Made by a program: the position numbers and the translations under genes | Shown here: positions 24,036 through 32,728 of the stretch, piece after piece | Position numbering within the stretch: the first letter of the stretch is position 1 | Layout of the letters: each line of letters begins with the position of its first letter | From: Azospirillum sp. 51_20 | Lineage (GTDB): Bacteria > Pseudomonadota > Alphaproteobacteria > RF32 > CAG-239 | NCBI GenBank assembly: GCA_001917175.1 | Contig: MNTV01000021.1 | Span: forward strand, 1 to 46,862 | Reading direction: 5' to 3' | DNA length: 46,862 nt | Notes under the pieces: generated by a model | The model's input: only the letters and a program-made list of their open reading frames with translations | Databases searched by the model: none | Told to the model about the DNA's origin: nothing

Positions 24036-25805
24036 CTATTCGGGTTCATCCAAAAGCGGCCACTCTCCCGTCAGAAATTGCTGCAGGCTCTGCGGCTTCT
24101 GTCCCAGCCGGGAAGAATACATCCAGTAATTGGTAATTACCCGCTTGACGTAAAGGCGCGTTTCCCGCCAGGGAATCATTTCCATAAACAGCAGCGGGTC
24201 GCCTTCATAATCCAGCGTTTCCGCCCAACGCTTCAGGTTATGCGGACCGCCGTTGTAAGAAGCGGCAAGAAAAATCAAATTGTCGCCGACAAAATCTTTT
24301 TCCCGCAAACGACAAACATAATCCTGCCCGATTGTAAGGTTAACGTTCTTGTCAAACAACGGCCGCCAGTTTTTCTTATAACTTTTGTCACCGGTCACTT
24401 CGGCCGCCGTCGCCGGCATAACCTGCATCAGGCCGCAGGCGCCGGCATGACTCCGGACCGTCGGCGAAAACAGGGATTCCTGCCGGATCAGCGCCCAAAC
24501 CCAGGCGGGATGAACCTTCCAGCCGCCTTCCGGCCGCCAGTCGGGACTGGGATACAAAAAGGCATCATATTCCCGGCCTTTATCATGGTTCTTCAGTCGT
24601 TCGGCCGTCACATAGCTCAGGTTGGCCAGGCTGTACTGATGCGCCAGATAAAGCAGCAGTTCTTTTTGTCTGATGTTCAGTTTGTCATAATTGCGCCGCA
24701 AATCGCTTTCCGCCAAATCGTTTTGCCCGGCGGCAAGCAACAGCACCGCTCTTCTCAAAACCGGCGAAGAGAGGATTTCCTGCCGGTAGGAACGGTCTTC
24801 CAGTTTGTTAAAATGGCTTTTTAAACACCAGTCGTACTCAACCTTGTCCGTCAGCATATAACGGGCGAGAATGCCGTAAAAAGTCCGCGGATAACGCGTG
24901 GCAATCCTTAAGTTTGACGTCGCCTCGTCCGGCCTTTTCAGTTTGATGCTGGCACGGTATCCCCAATAGGCGCCGGCAGCAATCAGCCACGGATCGTTGT
25001 TTTTAAGACGCGCCAGCCGGCCGAAATAATCCGCCGCCAGTTTATAGTCTTTTTCTTTCCACGCCGCCAAACCGCCAAACCAGCTGGCCGTCGCATCCCG
25101 ACTGCGCATGATCGGACGGCGGCTCCATTTGAGCGCCGCCCGGTTGTCGCCGTCAAAGAAATAGGCGGAAGCCAGAGTCGCACTCATTGCGTCATAATTT
25201 TTTACCGGCATCAGCCGTTTAAAACGCGCATCGTTTAAAACGGCAACCGCTTTGTCGTGGGTACTGCGGCGGATTGCCAGCAAAAACTCATCAAGCCTCT
25301 TCTTCACATATTCCCGATCGGCAGCTTTCAATCCTTTGTAACCGTCCTTATACCAACTGTAGGAAGCGTAGATTTTTTTCTTTTCCGGCTGCGGCTTGGA
25401 TGGTTTGTAGCCGGGCGCTTTGGTCACCGCCAGATTTTTGATCCGCTGATACTGGGGATGGTCAGGATATTTTTTCAGCCAGCCGCGCAATTCTTCATAA
25501 GTTGAATCATAACTTTTATGCAGGTACTTTTCCGCCAGCACATGCCCGAGCAGCACCTCGTTTTTCAATTTCTTCTGCAGACCGGCCGCTTTGTCCGTTT
25601 CGCCGTTTTCAACCGCCGTAAAAAGGTCTTTGTAAGTTTCCACCTCCTCGGCCGAGATCCCTGTGCGTTTTAATATGTCTTGATACAAGGCCGGATCAAT
25701 GATTTTAAAATTTTTTGACGCCGCCGTCACCTCCCACGGAAGCAGCAGCAGCGTCAAAAACAATATCAAAACCTTTTTCAATTTCTTTCCCGCAACGATT
25801 TTCAC
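24036..25805 (-). CDS. slt: soluble lytic murein transglycosylase
   Basis: A 589-residue Slt70-type enzyme with a signal peptide (residues 1-29, ending VTAAS). A long superhelical domain of short helices (30-430) precedes the catalytic domain: WALIRQESLF with catalytic E443, GLMQVMPATA, AASYNGGPHNLKRW and MEMIPWRETRLYVKRVITNYWMY. It cleaves peptidoglycan glycan chains in the periplasm, forming 1,6-anhydro ends. It starts at GTG 25805, overlapping the stop of the upstream secreted-protein gene by 4 bp (GTGA), with AAGGAA upstream. It is the last gene of a three-gene unit with two related secreted proteins, so these may act together. Confidence 0.95.
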   Translation of the reverse strand: MKIVAGKKLKKVLILFLTLLLLPWEVTAASKNFKIIDPALYQDILKRTGISAEEVETYKDLFTAVENGETDKAAGLQKKLKNEVLLGHVLAEKYLHKSYDSTYEELRGWLKKYPDHPQYQRIKNLAVTKAPGYKPSKPQPEKKKIYASYSWYKDGYKGLKAADREYVKKRLDEFLLAIRRSTHDKAVAVLNDARFKRLMPVKNYDAMSATLASAYFFDGDNRAALKWSRRPIMRSRDATASWFGGLAAWKEKDYKLAADYFGRLARLKNNDPWLIAAGAYWGYRASIKLKRPDEATSNLRIATRYPRTFYGILARYMLTDKVEYDWCLKSHFNKLEDRSYRQEILSSPVLRRAVLLLAAGQNDLAESDLRRNYDKLNIRQKELLLYLAHQYSLANLSYVTAERLKNHDKGREYDAFLYPSPDWRPEGGWKVHPAWVWALIRQESLFSPTVRSHAGACGLMQVMPATAAEVTGDKSYKKNWRPLFDKNVNLTIGQDYVCRLREKDFVGDNLIFLAASYNGGPHNLKRWAETLDYEGDPLLFMEMIPWRETRLYVKRVITNYWMYSSRLGQKPQSLQQFLTGEWPLLDEPE

Positions 25806-26485
25806 ATTTCCTTAATCCAACGGATTTTGCTCGCGCACTGCCGCTGGGTCATACCTTTTGCCCGGCAGCGGTTGACGATAATGTTGGGCTGCCGGTCCAT
25901 ATTGTAGCAGCCATCACCCAGCAAACCGTAGTCAAAGTGGTTCTCCACGCCCGGTTCAACGTCGCTGAAAGTCAGCACCGTTTCCATTTTCGGCCACTTC
26001 AACCGATAGCTGATGTTTGAAAGCTTGACCGGCAGCGTCGTCAAAACCGAAAACTTGGCGCTGCAGCGGGTTTGCCCCGAAGGACTGCGGTAAATGCTGA
26101 AATCTTTCATATAAAGCATAATCAGCTCGTCTTCCTCGTGTTCTTCGGTTGTTTCCACCGTTACGCCGCCGACCGTGGAATAGCGGCGGTAAGGCTGTTT
26201 GGCCGGCGCGGTTTTGGCCGGCTGCTTTTTGCCGTAAGCATAATCAAAAGGCGAACTGACGGGCTGCTTTTCCACTTTATTTTCGGCCACATGCCCTTCC
26301 GAGGTATCGACAACAGAGTACCGGTTTTCGTCTTCTGCCGCACGCGGCTGCGCCGCTGATTGCGCCTTTTCCTTCTGCGCTGCCGGCGCACCGCCGGACG
26401 GCGTCGAACCGAAATACTGGGCAGCGGCCGGCTGTCCGACAAGCAGACCGGCAGCAATCAAGCAAAGCAGCTTCAATTTATCCAT
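25802..26485 (-). CDS. secreted Cys-containing protein, paralogue of the next gene
   Basis: A 227-residue protein with a signal peptide (MDKLKLLCLIAAGLLVG) and a low-complexity Ala/Lys/Gln stretch to about residue 120. The C-terminal domain reads CSAKFSVLTTLPVKL, SYRLKWPKMETVL, then D-x-C-Y, VNRCRAKGM, QRQCASKIRWI. Three Cys and the strand pattern align with the gene immediately upstream. Two starts are possible: ATG 26485 (preferred, begins the signal peptide, GGTGA upstream) or GTG 26494. No known family recognised. It overlaps slt by 4 bp. Confidence 0.8.
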   Translation of the reverse strand: MDKLKLLCLIAAGLLVGQPAAAQYFGSTPSGGAPAAQKEKAQSAAQPRAAEDENRYSVVDTSEGHVAENKVEKQPVSSPFDYAYGKKQPAKTAPAKQPYRRYSTVGGVTVETTEEHEEDELIMLYMKDFSIYRSPSGQTRCSAKFSVLTTLPVKLSNISYRLKWPKMETVLTFSDVEPGVENHFDYGLLGDGCYNMDRQPNIIVNRCRAKGMTQRQCASKIRWIKEM

Positions 26486-26521
26486 TCCGTTCACCGCTAC
26501 CCCCTTTTTCGACCTAAAGCG

Positions 26522-27256
26522 TTATTTGATTCCGCCGATAATGCTGCCGGCAGAATTCAGAGCGTCAATCGTTTTGGCATAGGTGCCGGCGACTTCGTCT
26601 TTGCTTTCCTGTTTTTCTGCCTCTTCGCGGCTGTTTTCCTCATCCGGGGTTATTTCCTTAAAGTCAAGGTAATACTGCGCGTCTTCGGGAGAAACATATT
26701 TAAACAACCGGCTGCAGGGACTTCTCCTGGAAGCGCTGCGGGCGGAACGGCCGCCGGACAAACCTTCCGCCGAACAGGACTTAACGGAAAAATCGACTTT
26801 TTCGATCAGCAGAAAACAACGATCCGTGTTGATACGGTTGTTGACCGTAACCTGCTTATAAGGTTTGATTGCCGGCACTTCAATCATGATGTTCACGTCT
26901 TTTGAAGTGCGTCTTTCCGTTTCCGAATAGGCGCGGTTGGCATTGCGGTTCTGTTTTTCCGCGTCTTCTTCCTTCTCTTGTTTGATCACGTCTTCAAGCG
27001 AAGTGTCTTTCCAGGTAAAATCAAGCATGGCCTCTTTGAGGTTATAGCCCGAACGGTTATAGAAAGTGGTGTTGAAATCGCAGGCGATCACTTCCCCTTC
27101 ACGGTTTTCAACCGGCGTAATGTCATGAATCTTAAACAACAATTCTTCCGCCTTGTCGTCATCGGCGGGAGCGGCCTGCTGCGCCGACGCCGAACCGACA
27201 TTGGTTGCCAACACGGCCCCGAGAGCCAAACCGAAAACTTTTTTGCTAATACTCAT
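26522..27256 (-). CDS. secreted Cys-containing protein, paralogue of the previous gene
   Basis: A 244-residue protein with a signal peptide (MSISKKVFGLALGAVLATNVGSASA). The body contains CDFNTTFYNRSGYNLKEAM, LDFTWKDTSLEDV, DRCFLLIEKVDFSVKSCSAEG, then CSRLFKYVSPED. This repeats the order of the following gene's domain (C-strand-strand-W, D-x-C, C-x-A-x-G, C-hydrophobic). A charged insert (about 115-150) lies inside. ATG has AAGGAAAG 6 bases upstream. It lies 36 bp upstream of its paralogue; the trio with slt is a probable operon. No known family recognised. Confidence 0.8.
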   Translation of the reverse strand: MSISKKVFGLALGAVLATNVGSASAQQAAPADDDKAEELLFKIHDITPVENREGEVIACDFNTTFYNRSGYNLKEAMLDFTWKDTSLEDVIKQEKEEDAEKQNRNANRAYSETERRTSKDVNIMIEVPAIKPYKQVTVNNRINTDRCFLLIEKVDFSVKSCSAEGLSGGRSARSASRRSPCSRLFKYVSPEDAQYYLDFKEITPDEENSREEAEKQESKDEVAGTYAKTIDALNSAGSIIGGIK

Positions 27257-27344
27257 TTTGCTTTCCTTAAAAAGTTATTTGTCATGATTTTACCGAATAA
27301 TAATTCACTTTTTTAAAATTTACCAACAAATTATGAATAAAAAC

Positions 27345-28118
27345 CTAATTATTTTGCAATTTTTTCGCCAGCCGCAGCAAATCCGCCCACACTTTCGACT
27401 TCTGCGCCGGATTGCGCAGCAGGTACGCGGGGTGGAAACTGGCCAGCAAAGCCGCCGTGTCGCCTTTCAGGGTTTTATATTCCAGCCATTTGCCGCGCAA
27501 ACGCGAAATCGGCTCCTCGTTGTCAAGCAGACTGTTGGCCGCACTTCCCCCGAGCACCATGATAATCTCCGGCTTCATCAACTCGATCTGCCGGCGGAGG
27601 AAAGGCAGACAGACCGCCACTTCGGCGCTCGTCGGCGTCCGGTTCCCCGGCGGCCGCCAGGGTAAAACGTTGGTAATGTAGACTTTGCCGCGGTCAAGCC
27701 CGACGGCGGTCAGCATCTTGTCCAGAAGATGTCCGCTTCTGCCGACGAACGGTTCGCCGATTCTGTCTTCGTCAGCTCCCGGCGCCTCGCCGACGATCAT
27801 AATTTTGGCCTTGGGATTGCCGCCGCCGAAAACGGTCTTGTTGGAAGTCAGCTTCAGCGAACAGCCGTCAAAAGCCTCCACCGCCGCCCGCAGCTCCTCC
27901 AGCGTCGCCGCCGCCTCGCAAACTTCGCGCGCGTTTTTGCAGGCCTTAAGACTCATCTGCGCCAAATCGGTGATTGCCGGCCGCGAAGCCGTTTCCCCGA
28001 CCGCCGTCGGGCGTTCCCGCGGCGGCGCCTTCTGCTGAAGGCAGCCGGGCACATCGCCGCAGATTGCGTCCACCCCCGCGGCCAGATACCATTCCAACAA
28101 TTCTTTTTCGTTCATCAT
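27345..28118 (-). CDS. family 4 uracil-DNA glycosylase
   Basis: A 257-residue uracil-DNA glycosylase of the family 4/5 Fe-S type. Motif A is GEAPGADEDRIGEPFVGRSG, motif B is the late SFHPAYLLRNP, with the LPWRPPGNRTPT loop between. An N-terminal extension of about 70 residues precedes the core, common in alphaproteobacterial members. Cysteines in the GCSLKLTSNKTVF region and near VCLPFL are candidates for 4Fe-4S ligands; I cannot confirm all four. It removes uracil from DNA, starting base-excision repair. I chose ATG 28118 (or the adjacent 28115) over the upstream TTG at 28154. Confidence 0.93.
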   Translation of the reverse strand: MMNEKELLEWYLAAGVDAICGDVPGCLQQKAPPRERPTAVGETASRPAITDLAQMSLKACKNAREVCEAAATLEELRAAVEAFDGCSLKLTSNKTVFGGGNPKAKIMIVGEAPGADEDRIGEPFVGRSGHLLDKMLTAVGLDRGKVYITNVLPWRPPGNRTPTSAEVAVCLPFLRRQIELMKPEIIMVLGGSAANSLLDNEEPISRLRGKWLEYKTLKGDTAALLASFHPAYLLRNPAQKSKVWADLLRLAKKLQNN

Positions 28119-28236
28119 GGCCGATATGCTATGCTTATCCGTTTTCTTTTGCAAACAAATAATTAAATTATCTTCATATTATTATATTTCTGTTGTAAGA
28201 TGGCCGAGTCTGAAATAAACTGGAGCCGCCTGACAA

Positions 28237-30063
28237 ATGAACGGAGTGATAAAAGTGATTGAAAAAGCTGCTTATGTATTGTCTGTCCTGATCGGAATTG
28301 TCATCGCCAATTCCTGTACCATTTTCGATTCCCGGCCGCCGGCCGCGGAAAAGGCGCCGGCCGTCAGCGAACCCGAACAGAAAGCGGCCGCATCCGGCAG
28401 GCAGAACTACGGCAGTTATCTGGCCGGCAGGGTTGCCCATATCCGGCACGACTTAAACAAGGCGGCGGACTATTACAAAGACGCCGTCGCCCACGTTCCC
28501 GACAAACAAATGCTGCCGAGCCAACTTTACATCATGCTCACCTCTCAGGGACGCATCGACGAAGCTGTCCGCTACGCGCAAATGGCCAGGGAAAAAGGCG
28601 ACGAAAGCCCGTTCATTTACACCATTGAAGCCATCAACCTGACCAAACACGGAAAATATCAGGAAGCGATCGACACCATTGCCCGTTCCGACAACCCGAT
28701 TGCCGACACCTTCTTCAACCCGCTGATTTCCGCCTGGAGCCACGCCGGCCTGAACGACGGCAAAAAAGCCATGAAAGCCCTGTCGCCGCTGGCCTCCAAC
28801 CCGGCTTTCCGGCCGCTTTACCTTTTCCACGCCGGCGCAATCAACGATTATCTCGGCAACGACAAGGCGGCCGAAGCGCACTATACCGCACTGATGAACA
28901 TTCGCCACATGGAGCTGGCGGTTTTCCCCCTGCAGGTTATCTCCAACTTTTACCTGCGCCGCGGCGAACCGGACAAGGCCCTGCGCGCCGCCAGTCTGGC
29001 GCTGAACAAAGACAACCTGATGATGAAAACCGTTATCGACGACATCAAAAAGTCCGATTCGGGAGTAGCCCCGATTCTCAAACGTCCGGAAACCGGCCTG
29101 GCCGACGCCCTGTTCAGCATTGCCCTGCTGTTGCAGCAGGACGGCAGCAACGCCGACCTTTCCATTCTGTTTGCCTCTCTTTCCGCATACTGCGCCCCCG
29201 AATATCCGCTGCCGCGGCTCCTGACGGCAGACATTTTGGAAAAACGCGAACTGTATGCCGAGGCCAATCAGGCTTACGCACAAATTTCGCCCGACAGCTA
29301 CGCCTATTACACCGCCCTGTTCCAAACCGGGAAAAACCTGATGCGGCTGGGCAACAACAAAGAGGCGGAAAAAATATTCCGCCGGCTCTACACCGACTAT
29401 CCGCCCAACCCCGACATCCTGACCAATCTGGGAGAAATTGCCAGAATTGAAGGCAAATACAACGAAGCGGCAAAATTCTACCGGAAAGCCATTGACAGCT
29501 ATCCCGGCGATTCCGTAACCGAAGTGTGGCCGCTTTACTTTGCCATCGGCATTTCCTACGGCGCCGCCGGCAACAACGACCTTGCGGAACGGTACCTGCG
29601 CAAGGTGCTTGAACTCCGCCCCAACCGGATGACGCAAAATCACCTCGGTTATATTCTGTTGCAGCAAAACAAAAATCTGGAAGAAGCCTTTGAACTGATC
29701 GTTTCCGCCTATAACCCGAACGCCGCCGACGGTACCGTCACCGACAGCCTCGGCTGGGCCTTCTACAAAACGGGCAACTACGAGCAGGCTGTCCGCTATC
29801 TGGAAAAGGCTTCCGACCAGGCACCGTCCGAGGCCGTCATTTACGACCATCTGGGCGACGCTTACTGGCAGGTCGGACGTACGCGGGAAGCGGCCTTCCA
29901 ATGGAACCACGCGCTCGGACTGAAAGACGACACCGGCGAATTCAACCGTCAGGCAACGTTGAAAAAACTCGAAAACGGCCTGGAAAAACCGGTTTTGCCG
30001 GCCTTTGACCAAAAGAAAATAGAAAAACAGATAGAACGGCTGAAAACCAAAGAGAACAAATAG
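28237..30063 (+). CDS. large TPR protein, possible lipoprotein
   Basis: A 608-residue TPR protein. Residues 9-26 are hydrophobic and end in IANSC, a plausible though imperfect lipobox (C27), so it may be a lipoprotein. The region 60-600 consists of many TPR units; the conserved block DSLGWAFYKTGNYEQAVRYL with YDHLGDAYWQVGRTREA near the end is typical of large alphaproteobacterial TPR proteins. The function is probably in envelope complex assembly, by inference. ATG at 28237 has GGAG about 11 bases upstream; a GTG at 28255 also has a good site and is an alternative. It is convergent with the DUF1150 gene, with 3 bases between. Confidence 0.9.
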   Translation: MNGVIKVIEKAAYVLSVLIGIVIANSCTIFDSRPPAAEKAPAVSEPEQKAAASGRQNYGSYLAGRVAHIRHDLNKAADYYKDAVAHVPDKQMLPSQLYIMLTSQGRIDEAVRYAQMAREKGDESPFIYTIEAINLTKHGKYQEAIDTIARSDNPIADTFFNPLISAWSHAGLNDGKKAMKALSPLASNPAFRPLYLFHAGAINDYLGNDKAAEAHYTALMNIRHMELAVFPLQVISNFYLRRGEPDKALRAASLALNKDNLMMKTVIDDIKKSDSGVAPILKRPETGLADALFSIALLLQQDGSNADLSILFASLSAYCAPEYPLPRLLTADILEKRELYAEANQAYAQISPDSYAYYTALFQTGKNLMRLGNNKEAEKIFRRLYTDYPPNPDILTNLGEIARIEGKYNEAAKFYRKAIDSYPGDSVTEVWPLYFAIGISYGAAGNNDLAERYLRKVLELRPNRMTQNHLGYILLQQNKNLEEAFELIVSAYNPNAADGTVTDSLGWAFYKTGNYEQAVRYLEKASDQAPSEAVIYDHLGDAYWQVGRTREAAFQWNHALGLKDDTGEFNRQATLKKLENGLEKPVLPAFDQKKIEKQIERLKTKENK

Positions 30064-30066
30064 GCC

Positions 30067-30300
30067 TTAATGGACGCTTTGCGGCTCAAGATCGTTCTGC
30101 CTTGCCAGTACAAAGGCGAAATCCCTGCTGTCGGCAATCGCCAGCGGGGTTCCGTCCGCGGTGTAAACCCGCCAGATTTCGCCGTTTTCAATCTTGTCGC
30201 TCTTAACAAAGGCAACGTCCTGATCATTCCAGCTCAAAAGAGCCGCGTACTCTTCTTCCGTCAGCTCGACACCGTCGTCGGCAAACATTTCTTTTTTCAT
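30067..30300 (-). CDS. DUF1150 family protein
   Basis: A 77-residue soluble protein. The C-terminus, RVYTADGTPLAIADSRDFAF then ALARQNDLEPQSVH-like VLARQNDLEPQSVH, is the DUF1150 signature, a family I know mainly from Alphaproteobacteria. It often follows a small heat-shock gene; none is adjacent here. Function unknown. The ATG has AAAGG about 9 bases upstream. It is divergent from infA with 164 bp between. Confidence 0.93.
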   Translation of the reverse strand: MKKEMFADDGVELTEEEYAALLSWNDQDVAFVKSDKIENGEIWRVYTADGTPLAIADSRDFAFVLARQNDLEPQSVH

Positions 30301-30464
30301 AACATCGGCCTTTCAAAAAGTTCAACTTGCAACTCAATATACTCCCATCGTTAAAGTTTTGCTAATAAAAAATACATTTTTTTCCAAAGTACGGCAGAAA
30401 TAATTTGCCAAAATAAAATTTAGGGTTTATACACTTAGCTAAAAAAACAATGAGGTAACAATTT

Positions 30465-30683
30465 ATGAAAGAAGAATTGCTGGAACTGGCCGGAACGGTT
30501 ATCGAAAAACTGCCGAACGCCATGTTTAGGGTCAAACTGGAAAACGGAGTGGAAATTTTGGCTCATACGGCCGGAAAAATGCGCAAATTCCGCATCCGTG
30601 TCATGGTCGGCGACAAAGTCGACATTGAAATGACTCCCTACGACCTGACAAAAGGTCGGATCACATTCCGCCACAAAGACTGA
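30465..30683 (+). CDS. infA: translation initiation factor IF-1
   Basis: A 72-residue IF-1 of standard length. The OB-fold sequence MKEELLELAGTVIEKLPNA, KLENGVEILAHTAGKMRK, FRIRVMVGDKV, and PYDLTKGRI is near-universal for the family. It occupies the 30S A-site during initiation. RBS GAGGTAA lies 7 bases before the ATG. It has its own terminator 12 bases after the stop and is monocistronic. Confidence 0.98.
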   Translation: MKEELLELAGTVIEKLPNAMFRVKLENGVEILAHTAGKMRKFRIRVMVGDKVDIEMTPYDLTKGRITFRHKD

Positions 30684-30694
30684 AAACTTGTCAA

Positions 30695-30719
30695 AACCCC
30701 GGCATTCCGGGGCTTTTTT
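30695..30719 (+). terminator. terminator of infA
   Basis: CCCCGG-CATT-CCGGGG followed by six T (30714-30719). A second, weaker hairpin-T run (CCCGGCAGGGCTTTTTT) follows at about 30733-30748. The rest of 30750-31421 has no gene I can support. Confidence 0.85.
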
Positions 30720-31421
30720 ATTTCTCAAAAGTCCCGGCAGGGCTTTTTTATTTGGCTCAATTGACATAAAGGTAGCTTTTTGAATACCGTTTTTTATTTA
30801 ATTTTAAAGTCGTGTTTTCCCGCCCTTTGTTTCTTTCCGCATTATGGGCGGTCAGCACCAAATTTGCCTTGTGAAAAAATCGGCAGAAGCGTATAAAATT
30901 TTACAAATGAACATGTATTCTAAGGCTGCGGAATGTTTGCCGATGCCGGTAAGCTGATCATAACGGCCGTGTTTATAATGTTTATCAATTGCATTGGTTT
31001 CTGTCCTGATAAAAAATTTATGCTCTGACAGTTCATAAAAAGCTCGGAAAAGATACGTTCCTGTCAGATGAACCTTTTATTTTGAACGTCCGCACAGACA
31101 GACGGATACAAAAACAACGTTCCGGCCACACAACCCGCAAGGCTTCGGAACCGGACGTTTGAAGCTTAAAGCGGTTAATTTCCCTTGCTTCCTGCGGGTA
31201 AAAATTTATACAAACGGCAAATCGGTCACTTTCCGCCGCAAAGGCCGAAAACCGACCCCAAGCCCCGACTGTCCCAGACTTTTATATGCATATGCGCATA
31301 TTTCCCGACCGCCGGAAATCTCTAAACGATGCCTCTCCGCCGGCGGCTCCGCTGTCCTTTCCGCAACCGGAAAACGCAAAACGGCCTTCCGCCGACTGCC
31401 CCGGACAAAAGCACCGGCCCT

Positions 31422-32006
31422 TCACAGATACTTGATCAAAGCAAAGCCGCCGAGCAGCAGGAACAGGAAAACCACCGTCAAAATGCCCAGATTTTTCTCA
31501 ATAAACACCCGGATCGGCTCACCATACTTTTTCAACAGCCAGGCGACAAGGAAAAAACGCATGCCGCGGGAAAGTACCGAGGCAATGCCGAATACCCACA
31601 GATTGAGATCGACGGCGCCGCTGGCTATGGTCACCACTTTGTAGGGAAACGGCGTCAGTCCGGCGCCGAACACGATCCAGGCGCCCCATTCGTGATAATA
31701 GCCTTTAAACACGTCAAACTGATGCAGATAACCGTAAAATTCCAAAATCGGCCGGGCAATCAGATCATAACCGTAAAAACCGATGGCATAGCCGAAATAG
31801 CCGCCGATCACGCTGGCAGCCGTCGCCATGCCGGCAATCCGCCAGGCGCGGTCGCGGGCAGCCAGCACCATCGGAATGATCATAACGTCGGGAGGAACCG
31901 GAAAAAAAGAGCTTTCCATAAAAGCGACGGCAAACAATACCGCCATGGCATAGCGCCCGGACGCCGCCGCAATCAGCCAGTCATACATTCTTCGCAGAAT
32001 TTTCAT
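31422..32006 (-). CDS. DedA/VTT-domain membrane protein (YqaA-like)
   Basis: A 194-residue polytopic protein with about five hydrophobic segments. The VTT/DedA signature is FGAGLTPFPYKVVTIASGAV, with FMESSFFPVPPDV in the N-terminal half, resembling YqaA-type DedA proteins. The family act as lipid scramblase or flippase-like proteins, inferred from family only. I chose ATG 32006 because it has GGGGGGAAA upstream; the frame to 32030 lacks this. It follows the pseudo-receiver gene by 43 bp on the same strand. Confidence 0.92.
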   Translation of the reverse strand: MKILRRMYDWLIAAASGRYAMAVLFAVAFMESSFFPVPPDVMIIPMVLAARDRAWRIAGMATAASVIGGYFGYAIGFYGYDLIARPILEFYGYLHQFDVFKGYYHEWGAWIVFGAGLTPFPYKVVTIASGAVDLNLWVFGIASVLSRGMRFFLVAWLLKKYGEPIRVFIEKNLGILTVVFLFLLLGGFALIKYL

Positions 32007-32049
32007 CAGTTTCCCCCCATTGTATCGCAACGGGTTTTTATAGCACGAA

Positions 32050-32676
32050 TCATTTAAGAAAAGAAACTAATTTTTCCATATTGCCCCGATTTTCCACATA
32101 AAAAGTATTCTCGAAGCCGACCAGTCCCCGGATCTTGTTGTACTCTTCCTTCTGACAATGGATAATCACCGCCTGCGGCGCGTTGCGCTGCAAAAACATT
32201 TTGGCGCCTTGCGCGTCATACACTTTGAAATAAGAAATGCGAAATTCTTCCATCGCGTTAAATTCGTTTGCCGAATACGGCAGGTAGTCCTCAAGCAGCA
32301 GCACCTTATATCCCCGGCCGCCCCGGCAATAGGCATCCGCAATGTCAACGAGCATCTGCCCGTTTTCCCTGGCGGAAACATAATGCGAAGCGCCCTTGAC
32401 CATCTCCTGGGTCGATTCCGCATTAAGCATCACGGCCGGCGCCTCGTCCAGATAACGATTACTCGACAGATAATTCAAAACCTGCCAGGCGTCAACGTCT
32501 TCGGCATTTTTGTCAACGACGTAAAGCTGCGGATGCAGTTCCTCCGCATAACGGATCAGCTGATAGGCATTGTTGGTGGCAAACACCTCATAACCGTGTT
32601 CTTCCAGCAGGCTCTGGTAACGGCCGTCCGTTTTGCCGCCGTTGTCAATCATAAAGATGCGCCCCGGTTGTTCCAT
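32050..32676 (-). CDS. protein with two degenerate receiver-like modules
   Basis: A 208-residue protein. Module 1 (residues 1-118) resembles a response-regulator receiver: IFMIDNGG (single acid, D11), LYVVDKNAEDVDAWQVLNYL (D55 at the phospho-acceptor position), AVMLNAEST. Module 2 (120-208) starts YKVLLLEDYLP (E129-D130) and has a Cys/His (AVIIHCQK) where the Asp should be. No output domain. Likely a signalling adaptor that does not undergo normal phosphotransfer, at least in module 2. The fold assignment is by pattern, not a strong match. It is transcribed between folD and the DedA gene. Confidence 0.75.
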   Translation of the reverse strand: MEQPGRIFMIDNGGKTDGRYQSLLEEHGYEVFATNNAYQLIRYAEELHPQLYVVDKNAEDVDAWQVLNYLSSNRYLDEAPAVMLNAESTQEMVKGASHYVSARENGQMLVDIADAYCRGGRGYKVLLLEDYLPYSANEFNAMEEFRISYFKVYDAQGAKMFLQRNAPQAVIIHCQKEEYNKIRGLVGFENTFYVENRGNMEKLVSFLK

Positions 32677-32728
32677 GTCCCTGTTCCTTTCGGCAATGAA
32701 TAAACAACTCAGAGTCTATATAATCCCG

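Noticed and set aside
28453..30012. 519-residue minus-strand ORF
   Set aside because: Antisense to the large TPR gene, whose family match is strong; no ribosome site.
31159..31400. FRRKGRK ... AHISRPPEIS reading frame, faintly like TnpA
   Set aside because: The match is short, ORF overlaps the DedA gene end, and DNA similarity to copies A-C is not convincing.
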